Shown: positions 20,391 through 28,964 of the stretch, one piece after another | Numbering within the stretch: position 1 is the stretch's first letter | How the letters are laid out: each line of letters starts with the position of its first letter | Made by a program: the position numbers and the translations under genes | Assembly (NCBI RefSeq): GCF_034424155.1 | Contig: NZ_CP139992.1 | Span: forward strand, 3,984,012 to 4,048,011 | Direction of reading: 5' to 3' | DNA length: 64,000 nucleotides | Origin: Hafnia alvei | Lineage (GTDB): Bacteria > Pseudomonadota > Gammaproteobacteria > Enterobacterales > Enterobacteriaceae | Notes under the pieces: generated by a model | Seen by the model: the letters and a program-made list of their open reading frames with translations, nothing else | Told to the model about the DNA's origin: nothing | The model's database searches: none

Positions 20391-21347
20391 TTATTTATTT
20401 AAAAAAATATTATCTCTATGAAAATCAAGATAAATAATTTGATTCGGGTTGAAAGAGCCTACATTTTGTTCGCTGATATTTTTTAATCCTAGCTTGTTCA
20501 GCTCATCCTCAGACAGATTTGGAGATACTAAGACCTCGCCAGAATCAGCAAAACTGATAAGACCTTTATCAAATAACCAGTCAATATGAGGGGCAAGCAA
20601 TAAACCATTATTTCCATCGAGTCTTTCATTGCCACTTTCACAGCAGCGCCACGGTTTTATATGACTTGCAATGAGGAGGCTAGGGGTATCAATTTTGGTG
20701 ATGCGGCACGATGGCTCTACTTCCTGTAGATTACGACGAAAATCGCCTTGGCCTCGTCTTGCTTTGATCAGTTGCTCTTTAATGGTATCGTTTAAATCAA
20801 CATCAGCAATAACTTGTTTTTCAACCTCATCATCGAGTTTCTCTCTTAGATCTGTCGGTTCTTTATCGATACCTTTACCCACCAAATGCTCTAATTCTTC
20901 GCCAGCATTCTCAACAATGTTAAAAACATCTTCTCCAACTTCAGTCAGATAAATATGCTGATATCCATGAGCATTATCGAGCCGTATAGGGGAATAGATA
21001 TTTTCTTTTGATAAATGTGGACGAAGGTCATCAAGAATATCGAATGGGCTTACAGGGTTGGAGAATTTCTGCCAATCGACAGGGAGTAACCAACCATCAT
21101 TACCCCAAAGCTTACCCGCAGCCCCGAATTCTGGCTTTGACGCACTGATGGCAAAATCAGTCACTACACCAACATAGGCAACTTTTTTATTCGCATAAGA
21201 AAGCACCTTATCACCCGGTGCCGCAATACAGAGATTGTCGTAATAGCGATTTTTAATATTTCCCTTTTTGGTCTTCGGAGACCACAGAAAACCGCCATTG
21301 ACCTCATGCTTAACTGTTTGCTTATGGTTAACCCACCAATATCTCAT
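20391..21347 (-). CDS. EVE/PUA-like domain fused to HNH endonuclease, putative modified-DNA restriction enzyme
   Basis: 318 residues in two parts. The N-terminus (about 1-150; MRYWWVNHKQTVKHEVNGG, LWSPK, APGDKVLSYANKKVAYVGVV) matches EVE-like readers of modified bases. The C-terminus (about 195-290; RRGQGDFRRNLQ, LLIASHIKPW, then NGLLLAPHIDWLFDKGLISF) is an HNH domain of the HNH_2 type with its His and Asn residues present. Such fusions are thought to be modification-dependent restriction enzymes that cut phage DNA carrying altered cytosines. The gene is single, with no methylase near. Its AT content is higher than its neighbours, and it sits between two paralogous genes, so transfer is likely. 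Specificity is unknown. Confidence 0.75.
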   Translation of the reverse strand: MRYWWVNHKQTVKHEVNGGFLWSPKTKKGNIKNRYYDNLCIAAPGDKVLSYANKKVAYVGVVTDFAISASKPEFGAAGKLWGNDGWLLPVDWQKFSNPVSPFDILDDLRPHLSKENIYSPIRLDNAHGYQHIYLTEVGEDVFNIVENAGEELEHLVGKGIDKEPTDLREKLDDEVEKQVIADVDLNDTIKEQLIKARRGQGDFRRNLQEVEPSCRITKIDTPSLLIASHIKPWRCCESGNERLDGNNGLLLAPHIDWLFDKGLISFADSGEVLVSPNLSEDELNKLGLKNISEQNVGSFNPNQIIYLDFHRDNIFLNK

Positions 21348-21677
21348 CGCAGCCTCAAAGATGTCTTAATGATTTTTTATCTATCAATTAAAACAATCTA
21401 AAGAATAAGTTAATGGCTAACAATGATATTAGATAACTCACTAATAGCTAATTTTTTGCGAGGACGATTCCAATATCCGCAACAACTTAGATGTAAATGT
21501 GCTTGGCCGCTTTAGGTCGGTGCATTTCTTAGCGCCGCAGCGCATCTGATCCCTGCATTGACCGTGCTTGGTGAATATCCACGTAGCACGTACTGAGTCG
21601 CTATAAACAACAACCCCAACATCAAACTCATTCAATGTTGGGGTCGTAGATAAGTCTTAGATTTGGGTAGAGAGGAA
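21348..21677. other. Intergenic stretch downstream of the second DUF3156-like gene
   Basis: No credible gene. It holds the promoter side of the EVE-HNH gene, a terminator at 21611-21640, and a more GC-rich patch (about 21510-21600) whose origin I cannot place; it may be a remnant of another sequence. Confidence 0.4.
21611..21640 (-). terminator. Terminator of the second DUF3156-like gene
   Basis: CCCCAACAT and ATGTTGGGG form a perfect 9-bp stem with a 12-base loop. On the minus strand it is followed by TTGTTGTTT, 38 bases past the stop. Confidence 0.6.
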
Positions 21678-22295
21678 TTAAGCCGCCACACCTTGCACCG
21701 TCACGCGATCCATCAGTTTTTGGAACATCTGCATCACGTCCAACATCAGATGACGCTGCGCGTAAGGTAAGCGTTGATAGCCGCTACATACCGGACGCGG
21801 GCCTACCAATTCTGTTGCTGCAAATAGCTCAATTTCAAGCTGCCACTGCCCTGCTTCAGAACGCAGATTCAAGCGGCGGAAATTGAGGCAATCCAACGCA
21901 TCGGTGATTTCAGGGTAGCAATCCAGCACCGCCATCAAACGACGGCTATCGTCATTGCTGGTTTTGGCACTAAAACGGGTATCCCCGCGGCCAAGAATAT
22001 CGGTATTTTTAGCCTGAATGTGGATCGGTTGCTGCAAGCCTGTCTCACCACGCAGATGGAAATGGCAGGTCACGCTATAGCTTCTGAAGCTGGTCACAAC
22101 GCGCTCTTCAACTTCCACTTCCAACCCTTGCGGGCAAACAACGTGGAGCACGCGATCGGACAGGCGTTTGCATTCAAATGGCTGTAGGTTTTTTTCAACC
22201 AGATGCAATACTCTTCCAGGCTGATAACCGATAGGATCACGCTGGCCGCTCAACCAACGCCATAAATTATTCACGACCTGAACTTCACTGTTCAT
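21678..22295 (-). CDS. DUF3156-like protein, copy 2
   Basis: A 205-residue paralogue of the protein at 19540-20160, about half identical by eye and colinear throughout (GYQPGRVLHLVEKNLQPFEC, GETGLQQPIHIQAKNTDILG, NDDSRRLMAVLDCYPEITDA, LFAATELVGPRP, TVQGVAA). The start is ATG 22295 with GGGAGA 8 bases upstream; a GTG 21 bases earlier is less likely. No signal or membrane segment is visible. The pair may have arisen by duplication, with the EVE-HNH gene later inserted between them. Function unknown. Confidence 0.65.
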   Translation of the reverse strand: MNSEVQVVNNLWRWLSGQRDPIGYQPGRVLHLVEKNLQPFECKRLSDRVLHVVCPQGLEVEVEERVVTSFRSYSVTCHFHLRGETGLQQPIHIQAKNTDILGRGDTRFSAKTSNDDSRRLMAVLDCYPEITDALDCLNFRRLNLRSEAGQWQLEIELFAATELVGPRPVCSGYQRLPYAQRHLMLDVMQMFQKLMDRVTVQGVAA

Positions 22296-22796
22296 ATCAT
22301 TATCTCCCGTGCTCACAAAAATGAATCAAAACCAAACTTTGGCTGCTGTTGTTACGTTTTTATCCTGCTGAACTGTCTGACATGAGGCCATTCGCTACAG
22401 CGCTAATAAGTTTGGATAAATCGTCACTGGCGTACGCTACTTCTCTCGAACTTCTTTCGGACTTTTCTCTTTACTCTAAATTTAGAGTGAGTGAAGCCAC
22501 ACAAATTTCGCATATAGATGCAATTGATTTGTGTTTTAGTGAATAACTGAGTGAGTAATCACGACCTTGTTATTCATAAATGCCAGCTTGCCGTGACAAA
22601 TACAACAGAGATAATCATCTTTAATAGTGAGGTTATTGTCAGAAGTAATAGTAATAATTTCAGTGACTAATATAGTTAGGCAAAAATAAAGCTGTTTTAT
22701 TCATTTTTATATCGGCTATTTTTACTGATAAAATCGCGTTATCGGTATACGACCAAAACGAAATAAATTGCTACGCGAACAATAGGATACTTACCC
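22296..22796. other. Intergenic region before the LysR gene
   Basis: About 500 bases, with AT content rising toward the LysR gene. A short open frame at 22349-22546 has no ribosome-binding site or recognisable product. Promoters for the divergent DUF3156-like gene and the LysR gene are expected here, but none is clear enough to place. Confidence 0.4.
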
Positions 22797-23708
22797 ATGG
22801 ATACCGGCTGGTTAGAAGATTTTTTAGCACTGGCTGAATTGCGTAATTTCTCGCGAGCCGCGCAGTTACGCAACATCACTCAGCCCGCTTTTGGCCGCCA
22901 TATACGCGCATTGGAAGAAAGTATTGGTCAGAAATTAGTCGATAGAAGTTCCTCACCGGTGACGCTCACGCCTGCCGGATATCAGTTTCGTTTAATTGCC
23001 CACAGCATGGTAAATCAGCTTAAAGAAGGTATTCAGAAGATAAATGGATTACCGTCCGAGATGATTAATCCCGTTCGTTTTAGTGCCCCGCATTCTCTTT
23101 CATCCCCCTTTTTGCTCGATTTAATTGACCGTATTGATCCCACAACGCCATTTTCCGTTGATATTCTGCGCGTAGATTTTGCCGTTGAATCGTTAATTGA
23201 AGGCGCCAGCGATTTTCTTTTAGCCTTTGATACCCACGCCTTGCTTCAGCCGCCTTTCACCAATTTGCTATTGGGGAAAGGCAATCTTCTGCTGGTCAGC
23301 GCTGCCGATAAGCAAGGCCAACCATTATTTAAACCCGACGAAAACCACCAGCAGCCAGTACCCTATTTACGTTATTCGCCAGACTCTTACAGCGCGAGAA
23401 TGGTAGAGCGGCTCATGCCGCAGCAACCTTTTGCCTGTCAGCCGGTGTTTGAATCTTCGCTGTGTGATTTGCATCGGCAAATGGCTCTGCGCGCTAAGGG
23501 ATTGGCTTGGTTACCAGATTGTCAGATTGAAAACGAACTGGCAGAAGGTAAGCTGGTTGCCGTCAACCGCAGCCGCTGGCACATTCCCTATCAAATTCGC
23601 CTGTATCGCAATCAAGCGCAGCTTCACCAGCGCGCAGAAACATTCTGGCATTGCCTGTCTCAGCAAATAACACAGGGCATCTCTTATTGGCCACCGGTGC
23701 AAAACTAG
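22797..23708 (+). CDS. LysR-family transcriptional regulator
   Basis: 303 residues with the LysR winged helix at 1-60 (WLEDFLALAELRNFSRAAQLRNITQPAFGRHIRALEESIG) and an effector-binding domain after it. The gene begins at ATG 22797 behind AGGA and lies on the same strand as the deaminase and carrier genes that follow at 23831, a 122-base gap. It is therefore a candidate activator of those two. Members with a similar N-terminus often control nitrogen or organic acid genes, but the ligand here is unknown. Confidence 0.85.
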   Translation: MDTGWLEDFLALAELRNFSRAAQLRNITQPAFGRHIRALEESIGQKLVDRSSSPVTLTPAGYQFRLIAHSMVNQLKEGIQKINGLPSEMINPVRFSAPHSLSSPFLLDLIDRIDPTTPFSVDILRVDFAVESLIEGASDFLLAFDTHALLQPPFTNLLLGKGNLLLVSAADKQGQPLFKPDENHQQPVPYLRYSPDSYSARMVERLMPQQPFACQPVFESSLCDLHRQMALRAKGLAWLPDCQIENELAEGKLVAVNRSRWHIPYQIRLYRNQAQLHQRAETFWHCLSQQITQGISYWPPVQN

Positions 23709-23830
23709 ACGTCTTACACGAAACCACTCACATAGTGCCTAAACGTACCCGCCAATGCCGGAATAGCATTTCACCACTTCAGTCGCTTTATTTATGATGG
23801 CGTTTTCTTTTTTATCGATGAGCGCTGTTA

Positions 23831-24949
23831 ATGATGCAGGATACGCAAACGATTACGTTACCAGAATTTTTCGCCAACTTCCCTAAAGTGGATCTCCATT
23901 ACCATCTGCTTGGCGGAGTTCGTCTCACCACCATGCTGGCGTTGGCAGAGAAATACGGGGTGCCGCTCACCGAATCCGAAGCCAAAAGTTACTATCGCCG
24001 TTATCAGCATGAAACCAGCGTGGTGAAAGGCGGGATTGCGGCGCTTAACTTTTTATATCCGCTGATGCGCAGCGCCGAAGATTATTTCCGTGTGACCTAT
24101 GAAGTCGCACAAGACGCCGCAGCAACCGGTATTCGTCATCTGGAACTGTTTTGGAATCCCTCTGATACCGAACTGTCCTATGCCGACGTCACCGAAGCGA
24201 TGAGCCGCGCAATGGCGAAAGCGGGCGAAGAATGGGATATTCGTGCGCTCTTTATTCCTTCTATCAACCGCGAAAAATCGCCCGAAGAAGCCGTGGCAAT
24301 GGTGGATGCCGTGCTGAGTTATCCGCACCCTTTAGTGCCCGGTATTGGCATTGACTACAAAGAGAATGACGCCCCTATCGAGCATTTTTGGAAAGCCTAT
24401 CGCAAAGCACAACTCGCTGGATTACGCCTCACGGGGCACTGCTCAGAGTTTGGTTTGCATTGGCGTAACGTAGAAACGGGCTTAGATTTGATTCATCTGG
24501 AGCGCATCGATCACGGCTATACCGTATTGGATAACCCAGAACTTACCGCCCGCTGCGCCCGCGAAGGCATTCCATTTACCGTCGTGCCCAGCAATACCTA
24601 TTACCTCAAAAAATGGCCGGATGCAGACCAGTGGCGTAAGCATCACCCCATTCGCCAAATGGCGCTGGCAGGCATGAATATCATCCCAGCCACCGACGAC
24701 TGGCACATGCACAATACCAACGGTGCCGAATGCTATCGCGTTATGGTGGAAGAATTCGGCTTCGATCTTGATGGCGTGCGCCAACTGATGCTCAACGGCA
24801 TCAATGCCTGCTGGCAGCCTGAAGAAATCAAACAGCAATGGCGACAGGCGTGGACCGCCGAATTTGACGCCCTACGCAGCAAACTGGCGCACGAACCGCA
24901 GATCGATCCGGCTCAGCATATTTCCTATCATCGTTCCCAAACGGCATAG
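23831..24949 (+). CDS. Adenosine deaminase-family metal-dependent hydrolase
   Basis: Amidohydrolase-superfamily TIM barrel, 372 residues, cytoplasmic. The N-terminal metal motif is VDLHYHLLGG (HxH). The third His region reads TGHCSEF where true adenosine deaminases have HAGE, followed by IDHGYTVLDNPELTARC with another ligand His. The final Asp is in PATDDWHMHN where the usual form is TDDP. The changes around the substrate suggest that the substrate may not be adenosine; another aminopurine, nucleoside or aminated small molecule is possible. It is followed after 13 bases by a DcuC-type carrier gene, so uptake and hydrolysis of one compound is the simplest reading. Confidence 0.75.
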   Translation: MMQDTQTITLPEFFANFPKVDLHYHLLGGVRLTTMLALAEKYGVPLTESEAKSYYRRYQHETSVVKGGIAALNFLYPLMRSAEDYFRVTYEVAQDAAATGIRHLELFWNPSDTELSYADVTEAMSRAMAKAGEEWDIRALFIPSINREKSPEEAVAMVDAVLSYPHPLVPGIGIDYKENDAPIEHFWKAYRKAQLAGLRLTGHCSEFGLHWRNVETGLDLIHLERIDHGYTVLDNPELTARCAREGIPFTVVPSNTYYLKKWPDADQWRKHHPIRQMALAGMNIIPATDDWHMHNTNGAECYRVMVEEFGFDLDGVRQLMLNGINACWQPEEIKQQWRQAWTAEFDALRSKLAHEPQIDPAQHISYHRSQTA

Positions 24950-24962
24950 CATCGAGAACCCC

Positions 24963-26219
24963 ATGTTGACCTTAACTCTTGGCGTAATAATTCTGCTGTT
25001 AACCATCATCCTGCTGATCAAAAAGCAGGACACCCGCACCGTTCTGCTGTTTTCCGGCATGTTGATGTGCCTGATCTCATTAGAACCGATGGCCGCGATG
25101 AACAGCTTTGCGGAAAAGATGGTGTCTGAAGGGCTGATCCAAGCCATTCTGTCGGCCATTGGATTTGCGACCGTCATGAAATTCACCGGCTGCGATCGTC
25201 ATTTAGTCCGCCTACTAAGCGCCCCACTTAAACACGTTGGACTCTTTCTCATTCCGGGCACTATTTTGCTTACCACGTTCGTGCAGTTGGCTTTGCCAAG
25301 CGCGGCAGGTGCTGCGGCAGCCGCGGGGATAACCATGATCCCGTTACAGCTAGCTGCGGGGATCCATCCCGTCATGGCGGCGGCATCGGTATTAGCCGGA
25401 ACCTTCGGTGCGAGCTTACTCAATCCAGGTAGCCCGCATATGGCACTGGTGGCGAAAATCGTGGGTGGCGACGTCATGACGATCATCGGCGACCGCGTGA
25501 TGACCGTCGTTTGGCTAGGCCTGATCATCATGATTGGTATGACGATCACCGCCGTGCTGCGCAAAGAACACAAGGGCTATCATTCGCGCCTTGACGCTGA
25601 AGATCCGCAAGAAGGCCCGATCAATATTTTGGCCGCGCTGATGCCGCTGGTGCCTATTGCGCTGCTGATGCTGGGTGCATTTGGCGGCGTAAACTGGTTA
25701 AAAATGGGCGTTCCTCAAGCCGTTATGTGGGGCGTTCTTGCCACTCTCGCCGTCACCCGCACGCATCCTGGCAAGGTGGTTCCCGCCTTCTTTGATGGAA
25801 TGGGCAAAGCCTACAGCGACGTATTCGGCATTATCATCTGCGCCGGTGTGTTTGTAGCGGGGTTAACTTCGGTCGGGCTGATTGATGCGGCGAAAAGCGC
25901 GCTGATTGATTTCCCTGAAGCCGCCCGTTTTGGCGGTACCGTAGGGCCATTCCTAATGGCCATCGTGATTGGCTCTGGCGATGCAACTGCCTATGCTTTC
26001 AATGAAGCCATCACGCCACACGCCGCTGAATTTGGCATGAACCCCACGAATCTTGGAACTGCCGCCGCGTTTGCCAGCTACTTGGGCCGAACGGCCTCCC
26101 CGCTTTCGGCTGCGGCCATCGTGGTTGCGGGTATGGCCGGTGTTTCTCCTATCGACCTGATTAAACGAACCGCTCCCGTTATGCTGATTGGTTTAATTCT
26201 GCTGATTGTGCTTATTTAA
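24963..26219 (+). CDS. DcuC-type inner-membrane carrier
   Basis: 418-residue membrane protein with about 12 hydrophobic segments, of the DcuC family of dicarboxylate carriers (LPSAAGAAAAAGITMIPL; ASVLAGTFGASLLNPGSPHM; IVIGSGDATAYAFNEAITP; ASYLGRTASPLSAAAIVVAG). ATG 24963 was chosen, 13 bases after the deaminase stop; the frame stays open far upstream inside that gene. Because it is paired with an amidohydrolase, it may carry that enzyme's substrate or an acidic product rather than a C4-dicarboxylate. A strong terminator follows. Confidence 0.8.
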   Translation: MLTLTLGVIILLLTIILLIKKQDTRTVLLFSGMLMCLISLEPMAAMNSFAEKMVSEGLIQAILSAIGFATVMKFTGCDRHLVRLLSAPLKHVGLFLIPGTILLTTFVQLALPSAAGAAAAAGITMIPLQLAAGIHPVMAAASVLAGTFGASLLNPGSPHMALVAKIVGGDVMTIIGDRVMTVVWLGLIIMIGMTITAVLRKEHKGYHSRLDAEDPQEGPINILAALMPLVPIALLMLGAFGGVNWLKMGVPQAVMWGVLATLAVTRTHPGKVVPAFFDGMGKAYSDVFGIIICAGVFVAGLTSVGLIDAAKSALIDFPEAARFGGTVGPFLMAIVIGSGDATAYAFNEAITPHAAEFGMNPTNLGTAAAFASYLGRTASPLSAAAIVVAGMAGVSPIDLIKRTAPVMLIGLILLIVLI

Positions 26220-26261
26220 CGGGCGTAGAAATACCCTGACAGAAAATATGTTTTGATTTAT

Positions 26262-26291
26262 AAAAGAGGGCGATAGTTATCGTCCTCTTTT
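26262..26291 (+). terminator. Rho-independent terminator after the DcuC-type gene
   Basis: AAAAGAGGGCGATA pairs with TATCGTCCTCTTTT in a long stem and a tiny loop, followed by ATTCTTTCTTTT. It lies 43 bases past the stop and separates this operon from the mgtC transcript. Confidence 0.85.
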
Positions 26292-26333
26292 ATTCTTTCT
26301 TTTATTCGCTGTTTATTCATTATTTACACTAAC

Positions 26334-26368
26334 CGTTTAGATAAGGTTCAGACTCAATCCGCTATAAT
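26334..26368 (+). promoter_or_regulatory. PhoP box and -10 element upstream of mgtC
   Basis: CGTTTA-GATAA-GGTTCA (26334-26350) matches the PhoP direct repeat (T/G)GTTTA-N5-(T/G)GTTTA at 10 of 12 positions. It is 12 bases upstream of a TATAAT (26363-26368), the classical geometry of PhoP-activated promoters. A further half-matching repeat (TGTTTA-TTCAT-TATTTA) lies about 25 bases upstream. Control by low magnesium is inferred. Confidence 0.7.
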
Positions 26369-26819
26369 TACCGGCGTTATAAATTGAATACCTACGTTAT
26401 CTGCACCAATCTAAGGAAATAGTATGGACAACGACAGACCGAGATCGCGTGTTTTTCTCAGCTGATCGCATGATGTGATACTGTCCCCCTTCACATCCTG
26501 CATAGACAAAGGATGTGGTGCTATTCTCCGTTTACCACCGCAGTTTCATTGTTAAGGCTTACGCTATTTTGCGTAAACAGCCTCGTTGAATTAACACGCC
26601 TCAATCTCACAATCACGTGGTTATTAATCAGATTTATTTCTGATGAATTGCTGCTGTTTATTTTTCTGCTTATTCGCAACGGAAATAACGTTCTTCATCC
26701 TTTGTTGTGCAAGATATTGCGACAAATTAATGATGACGAAAGTTTCGTGGCACCGCCACGGGCAAAATATGCCTATTTTCGTTACTAAAAAGCAGAGTCT
26801 AATTTCTGAGGCTTATTAC
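26369..26819 (+). promoter_or_regulatory. Long structured 5' leader of mgtC
   Basis: From the likely start point near 26375 to the mgtC start is about 445 bases. It contains a 13-codon reading frame (26424-26465), a perfect stem CACATCCT/AGGATGTG (about 26493-26518), GCTTACGC/GCGTAAAC (about 26558-26580), ATCAG/CTGAT, and CGTGGC/GCCACG (about 26747-26761). This resembles the magnesium-sensing leaders of enteric mgtA and mgtC genes in layout, not in recognisable sequence. Confidence 0.55.
26424..26465 (+). CDS. 13-residue leader peptide of mgtC
   Basis: The peptide reads MDNDRPRSRVFLS, with AAGGAA 6 bases before the ATG. Its acidic start followed by Pro and several Arg resembles MgtL, whose acidic-Pro N-terminus destabilises ribosomes when magnesium is low. 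No homologue is recalled at sequence level; the case rests on position, ribosome-binding site and composition. Confidence 0.5.
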   Translation: MDNDRPRSRVFLS

Positions 26820-27524
26820 ATGAACTTCACTCTGCATTACGAAACATTTTCTATTTTACTGGTCGCATTTTTACTCGGCGCCATTATTGGCTACGAGCGC
26901 CAATACCGCCAGCGTACGGCTGGATTGCGCACCAACACGCTGGTTGCCACCAGCGCCGCTATTTTTGTCCATTTGGCAATGAGCATCGATACGCCTAGCG
27001 GCGCTGTACGGGTGATCTCTTATGTGGTTTCTGGCGTCGGCTTTCTCGGCGCGGGAACCATCATGAAAGAAGGATTAAACATCCGCGGACTGAATACCGC
27101 AGCTACGCTGTGGGGCTCCGCCGCCGTAGGTGCCTGCGCAGGTGCAGGAATGATTGCCGATGCCTGTATGGCAACGTTTTTTGTCGTGGCATCCAATACC
27201 TTGCTGCGCCCAATGGTCAACATTATCAACCGCCAGCCGCTCACCGACGAGCGTGGTGACGCCACTTACGAGATTTGCGTTATCGCATTAGAAAACGATC
27301 AGCGCGAAGCGCTGACGCTGGTAAAACAAACGTTAAAAGCGGAGAACTGCTTTATGTCGCACCTCGACGTTGAGCCTTTCGGCGATGATGACGTGGAGAT
27401 CACCGTAGCACTGATCCCTGCATCGGTTTCCGCCGATGATTTGGATAATCTGGTTAATGTGTTGCTCGATGAAAGCCTCGTCAAACAGGCCTATTACAGC
27501 CGAATTGGCGGCAGCTCCAGCTAG
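26820..27524 (+). CDS. mgtC: MgtC/SapB-family inner-membrane protein
   Basis: 234 residues. The N-terminal half is the MgtC domain, with four to five membrane segments and signatures [53 protein letters not shown] and GACAGAGM. The C-terminal half is a cytoplasmic ACT-like domain. In Salmonella MgtC inhibits the F1Fo ATP synthase and supports growth in low magnesium and inside macrophages. The start is ATG 26820; the frame is open upstream, but [17 protein letters not shown] is the family N-terminus. No mgtB follows. Confidence 0.9.
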   Translation: MNFTLHYETFSILLVAFLLGAIIGYERQYRQRTAGLRTNTLVATSAAIFVHLAMSIDTPSGAVRVISYVVSGVGFLGAGTIMKEGLNIRGLNTAATLWGSAAVGACAGAGMIADACMATFFVVASNTLLRPMVNIINRQPLTDERGDATYEICVIALENDQREALTLVKQTLKAENCFMSHLDVEPFGDDDVEITVALIPASVSADDLDNLVNVLLDESLVKQAYYSRIGGSSS

Positions 27525-27619
27525 AATGGGAATGATGAGGGCATCACTGCAACTCGGCGCTAAGTGGTATAGGATGAAATATCGGTGCTTATCCTATACC
27601 CAATAACGAGCGAGCGACT

Positions 27620-28501
27620 ATGAACAACAGCCCTACTCCCCTACAGCGCATCACGTCCCGTATTAAAGACGTTGGCGGGATCCCCGTTTCGCGCGCCATT
27701 CCGGTTAAGGAACGTCGTTTGATTGGCGCATGGTGTTTTCTCGATCACGCGGGTCCATCGGTGCTCAAGCAAGACAACGGTGGATTCCGTGTTGCCCCTC
27801 ACCCACACACCTGTTTGCAGACGTTCACATGGATGCTTGAGGGCGAGGTTTTACATCGCGACAGCCTTGGCTACGAACAAATCATCCGCCCTGGTCAGGT
27901 GAATTTAATGACGGCCGGACACGGCATTGCCCATACCGAAGAGTCGGTACCGGGCTTTTCGCGTCTGCACGCAGCTCAACTATGGATAGCCTTGCCCGAA
28001 GCGGTTAAAGATATGCCGCCGCGTTTTGATCACTATCCAACGCTGCCCGTATGGGATGCGGATGGCATCCGCCACACGCTTCTGGCCGGAGATTACGCCA
28101 GCTATCATGCGCCAACCCTGTGTTTCTCCGATTTACTGGGCGTCGATCTCTATACGCCCGATGGTTCAAACACCCAGTTAGCGCTGCAGCCCGATTTTGA
28201 ATATGGCCTGTTTGTACTGGAAGGTGAGATCAATATTGAAGGCGAACGTTTTGCGGAAAATGAGCTGGCCTATATTGGCACGCAAAATACGCAGCTCAAC
28301 GTCACGCTGGCGCCAAAAACACGGGTGTTATTCCTCGGCGGTGAGCCTTTGGGTGAACAGGTGCTGATGTGGTGGAATTTCGTGGGTCGCAGCAAAGAAG
28401 AATTACGCCAATCCATTGCCGATTGGAACCAAGACACGGGCCGCTTTGGCACCGTTCACGGCTTTAAAGGCGAACGCACACCGTCGCCAGAAATGCCATA
28501 G
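27620..28501 (+). CDS. Pirin-family protein
   Basis: Bicupin of 293 residues. The N-terminal cupin has the pirin metal site: VAPHPHTCLQTFTW with two His, and AGHGIAHTEE with His and Glu. The C-terminal cupin follows (EYGLFVLEGEINIEG). Some bacterial pirins act as quercetin 2,3-dioxygenases, others modulate enzyme complexes; the role here is not known. It has its own upstream region of about 95 bases and no operon partner. Confidence 0.88.
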   Translation: MNNSPTPLQRITSRIKDVGGIPVSRAIPVKERRLIGAWCFLDHAGPSVLKQDNGGFRVAPHPHTCLQTFTWMLEGEVLHRDSLGYEQIIRPGQVNLMTAGHGIAHTEESVPGFSRLHAAQLWIALPEAVKDMPPRFDHYPTLPVWDADGIRHTLLAGDYASYHAPTLCFSDLLGVDLYTPDGSNTQLALQPDFEYGLFVLEGEINIEGERFAENELAYIGTQNTQLNVTLAPKTRVLFLGGEPLGEQVLMWWNFVGRSKEELRQSIADWNQDTGRFGTVHGFKGERTPSPEMP

Positions 28502-28544
28502 GCGTGTATGGCTTCGCCAAAACGGGAAGCCATTTGCTCGAATA

Positions 28545-28964
28545 TCACTGTGGGGTGTTTAGGACTCTTACAGGCATTTGATTTCTTATACCTTTCTTAA
28601 GGTAAGACGCTGACGACTTAAAATCATATAGTCTCCCAGTGACATTGATCGTAACTTCGCCCATCGCATACCCCCATGTGAACCGATCGCTATTACTCAC
28701 AATAAAAGGCTCTTCATGGCTTAATTGAATATCGATAGATCGCGGGTCGATTTCTTCCCCTATGTAGTATCGATAAGTCATAGGCACGGTTGCGCCGCCG
28801 TTATTTATTTGAGTAACGTATAGATATAAATCATTCCCAATAGGCTGTACTGCGGCAATCGTAACGTTTGGCGCTGTGGGCTTTCCAACCGGAGAAAAGT
28901 ATAACGCTGCAAAAACAATAAGACCGGCGATGATAGCTGCACTAATAACCGTGCTTTTTCGCAT
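28545..28964 (-). CDS. Putative membrane-anchored immunity protein
   Basis: 139 residues with one N-terminal membrane segment (about 5-25; VISAAIIAGLIVFAALYF) and a beta-rich, presumably periplasmic, remainder. I do not recognise the family. The gene overlaps the end of the toxin-44-like gene by 23 bases on the same strand, the usual order toxin-then-immunity. If it is the immunity protein, its anchoring suggests that the toxin acts outside the cytoplasm. Its low GC content suggests transfer. Confidence 0.5.
   Translation of the reverse strand: MRKSTVISAAIIAGLIVFAALYFSPVGKPTAPNVTIAAVQPIGNDLYLYVTQINNGGATVPMTYRYYIGEEIDPRSIDIQLSHEEPFIVSNSDRFTWGYAMGEVTINVTGRLYDFKSSASYLKKGIRNQMPVRVLNTPQ

Noticed and set aside
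21441..21635. 64-codon minus-strand frame between the nuclease gene and the second DUF3156-like gene
   Set aside because: No ribosome-binding site, no recognisable sequence, and its beginning lies in a terminator hairpin.
22349..22546. 65-codon plus-strand frame before the LysR gene
   Set aside because: Atypical composition, no ribosome-binding site and no family resemblance.
26513..26788. 91-codon plus-strand frame upstream of mgtC
   Set aside because: It runs through the hairpins of the mgtC leader, has no ribosome-binding site and no recognisable sequence; the region is better explained as regulatory leader.
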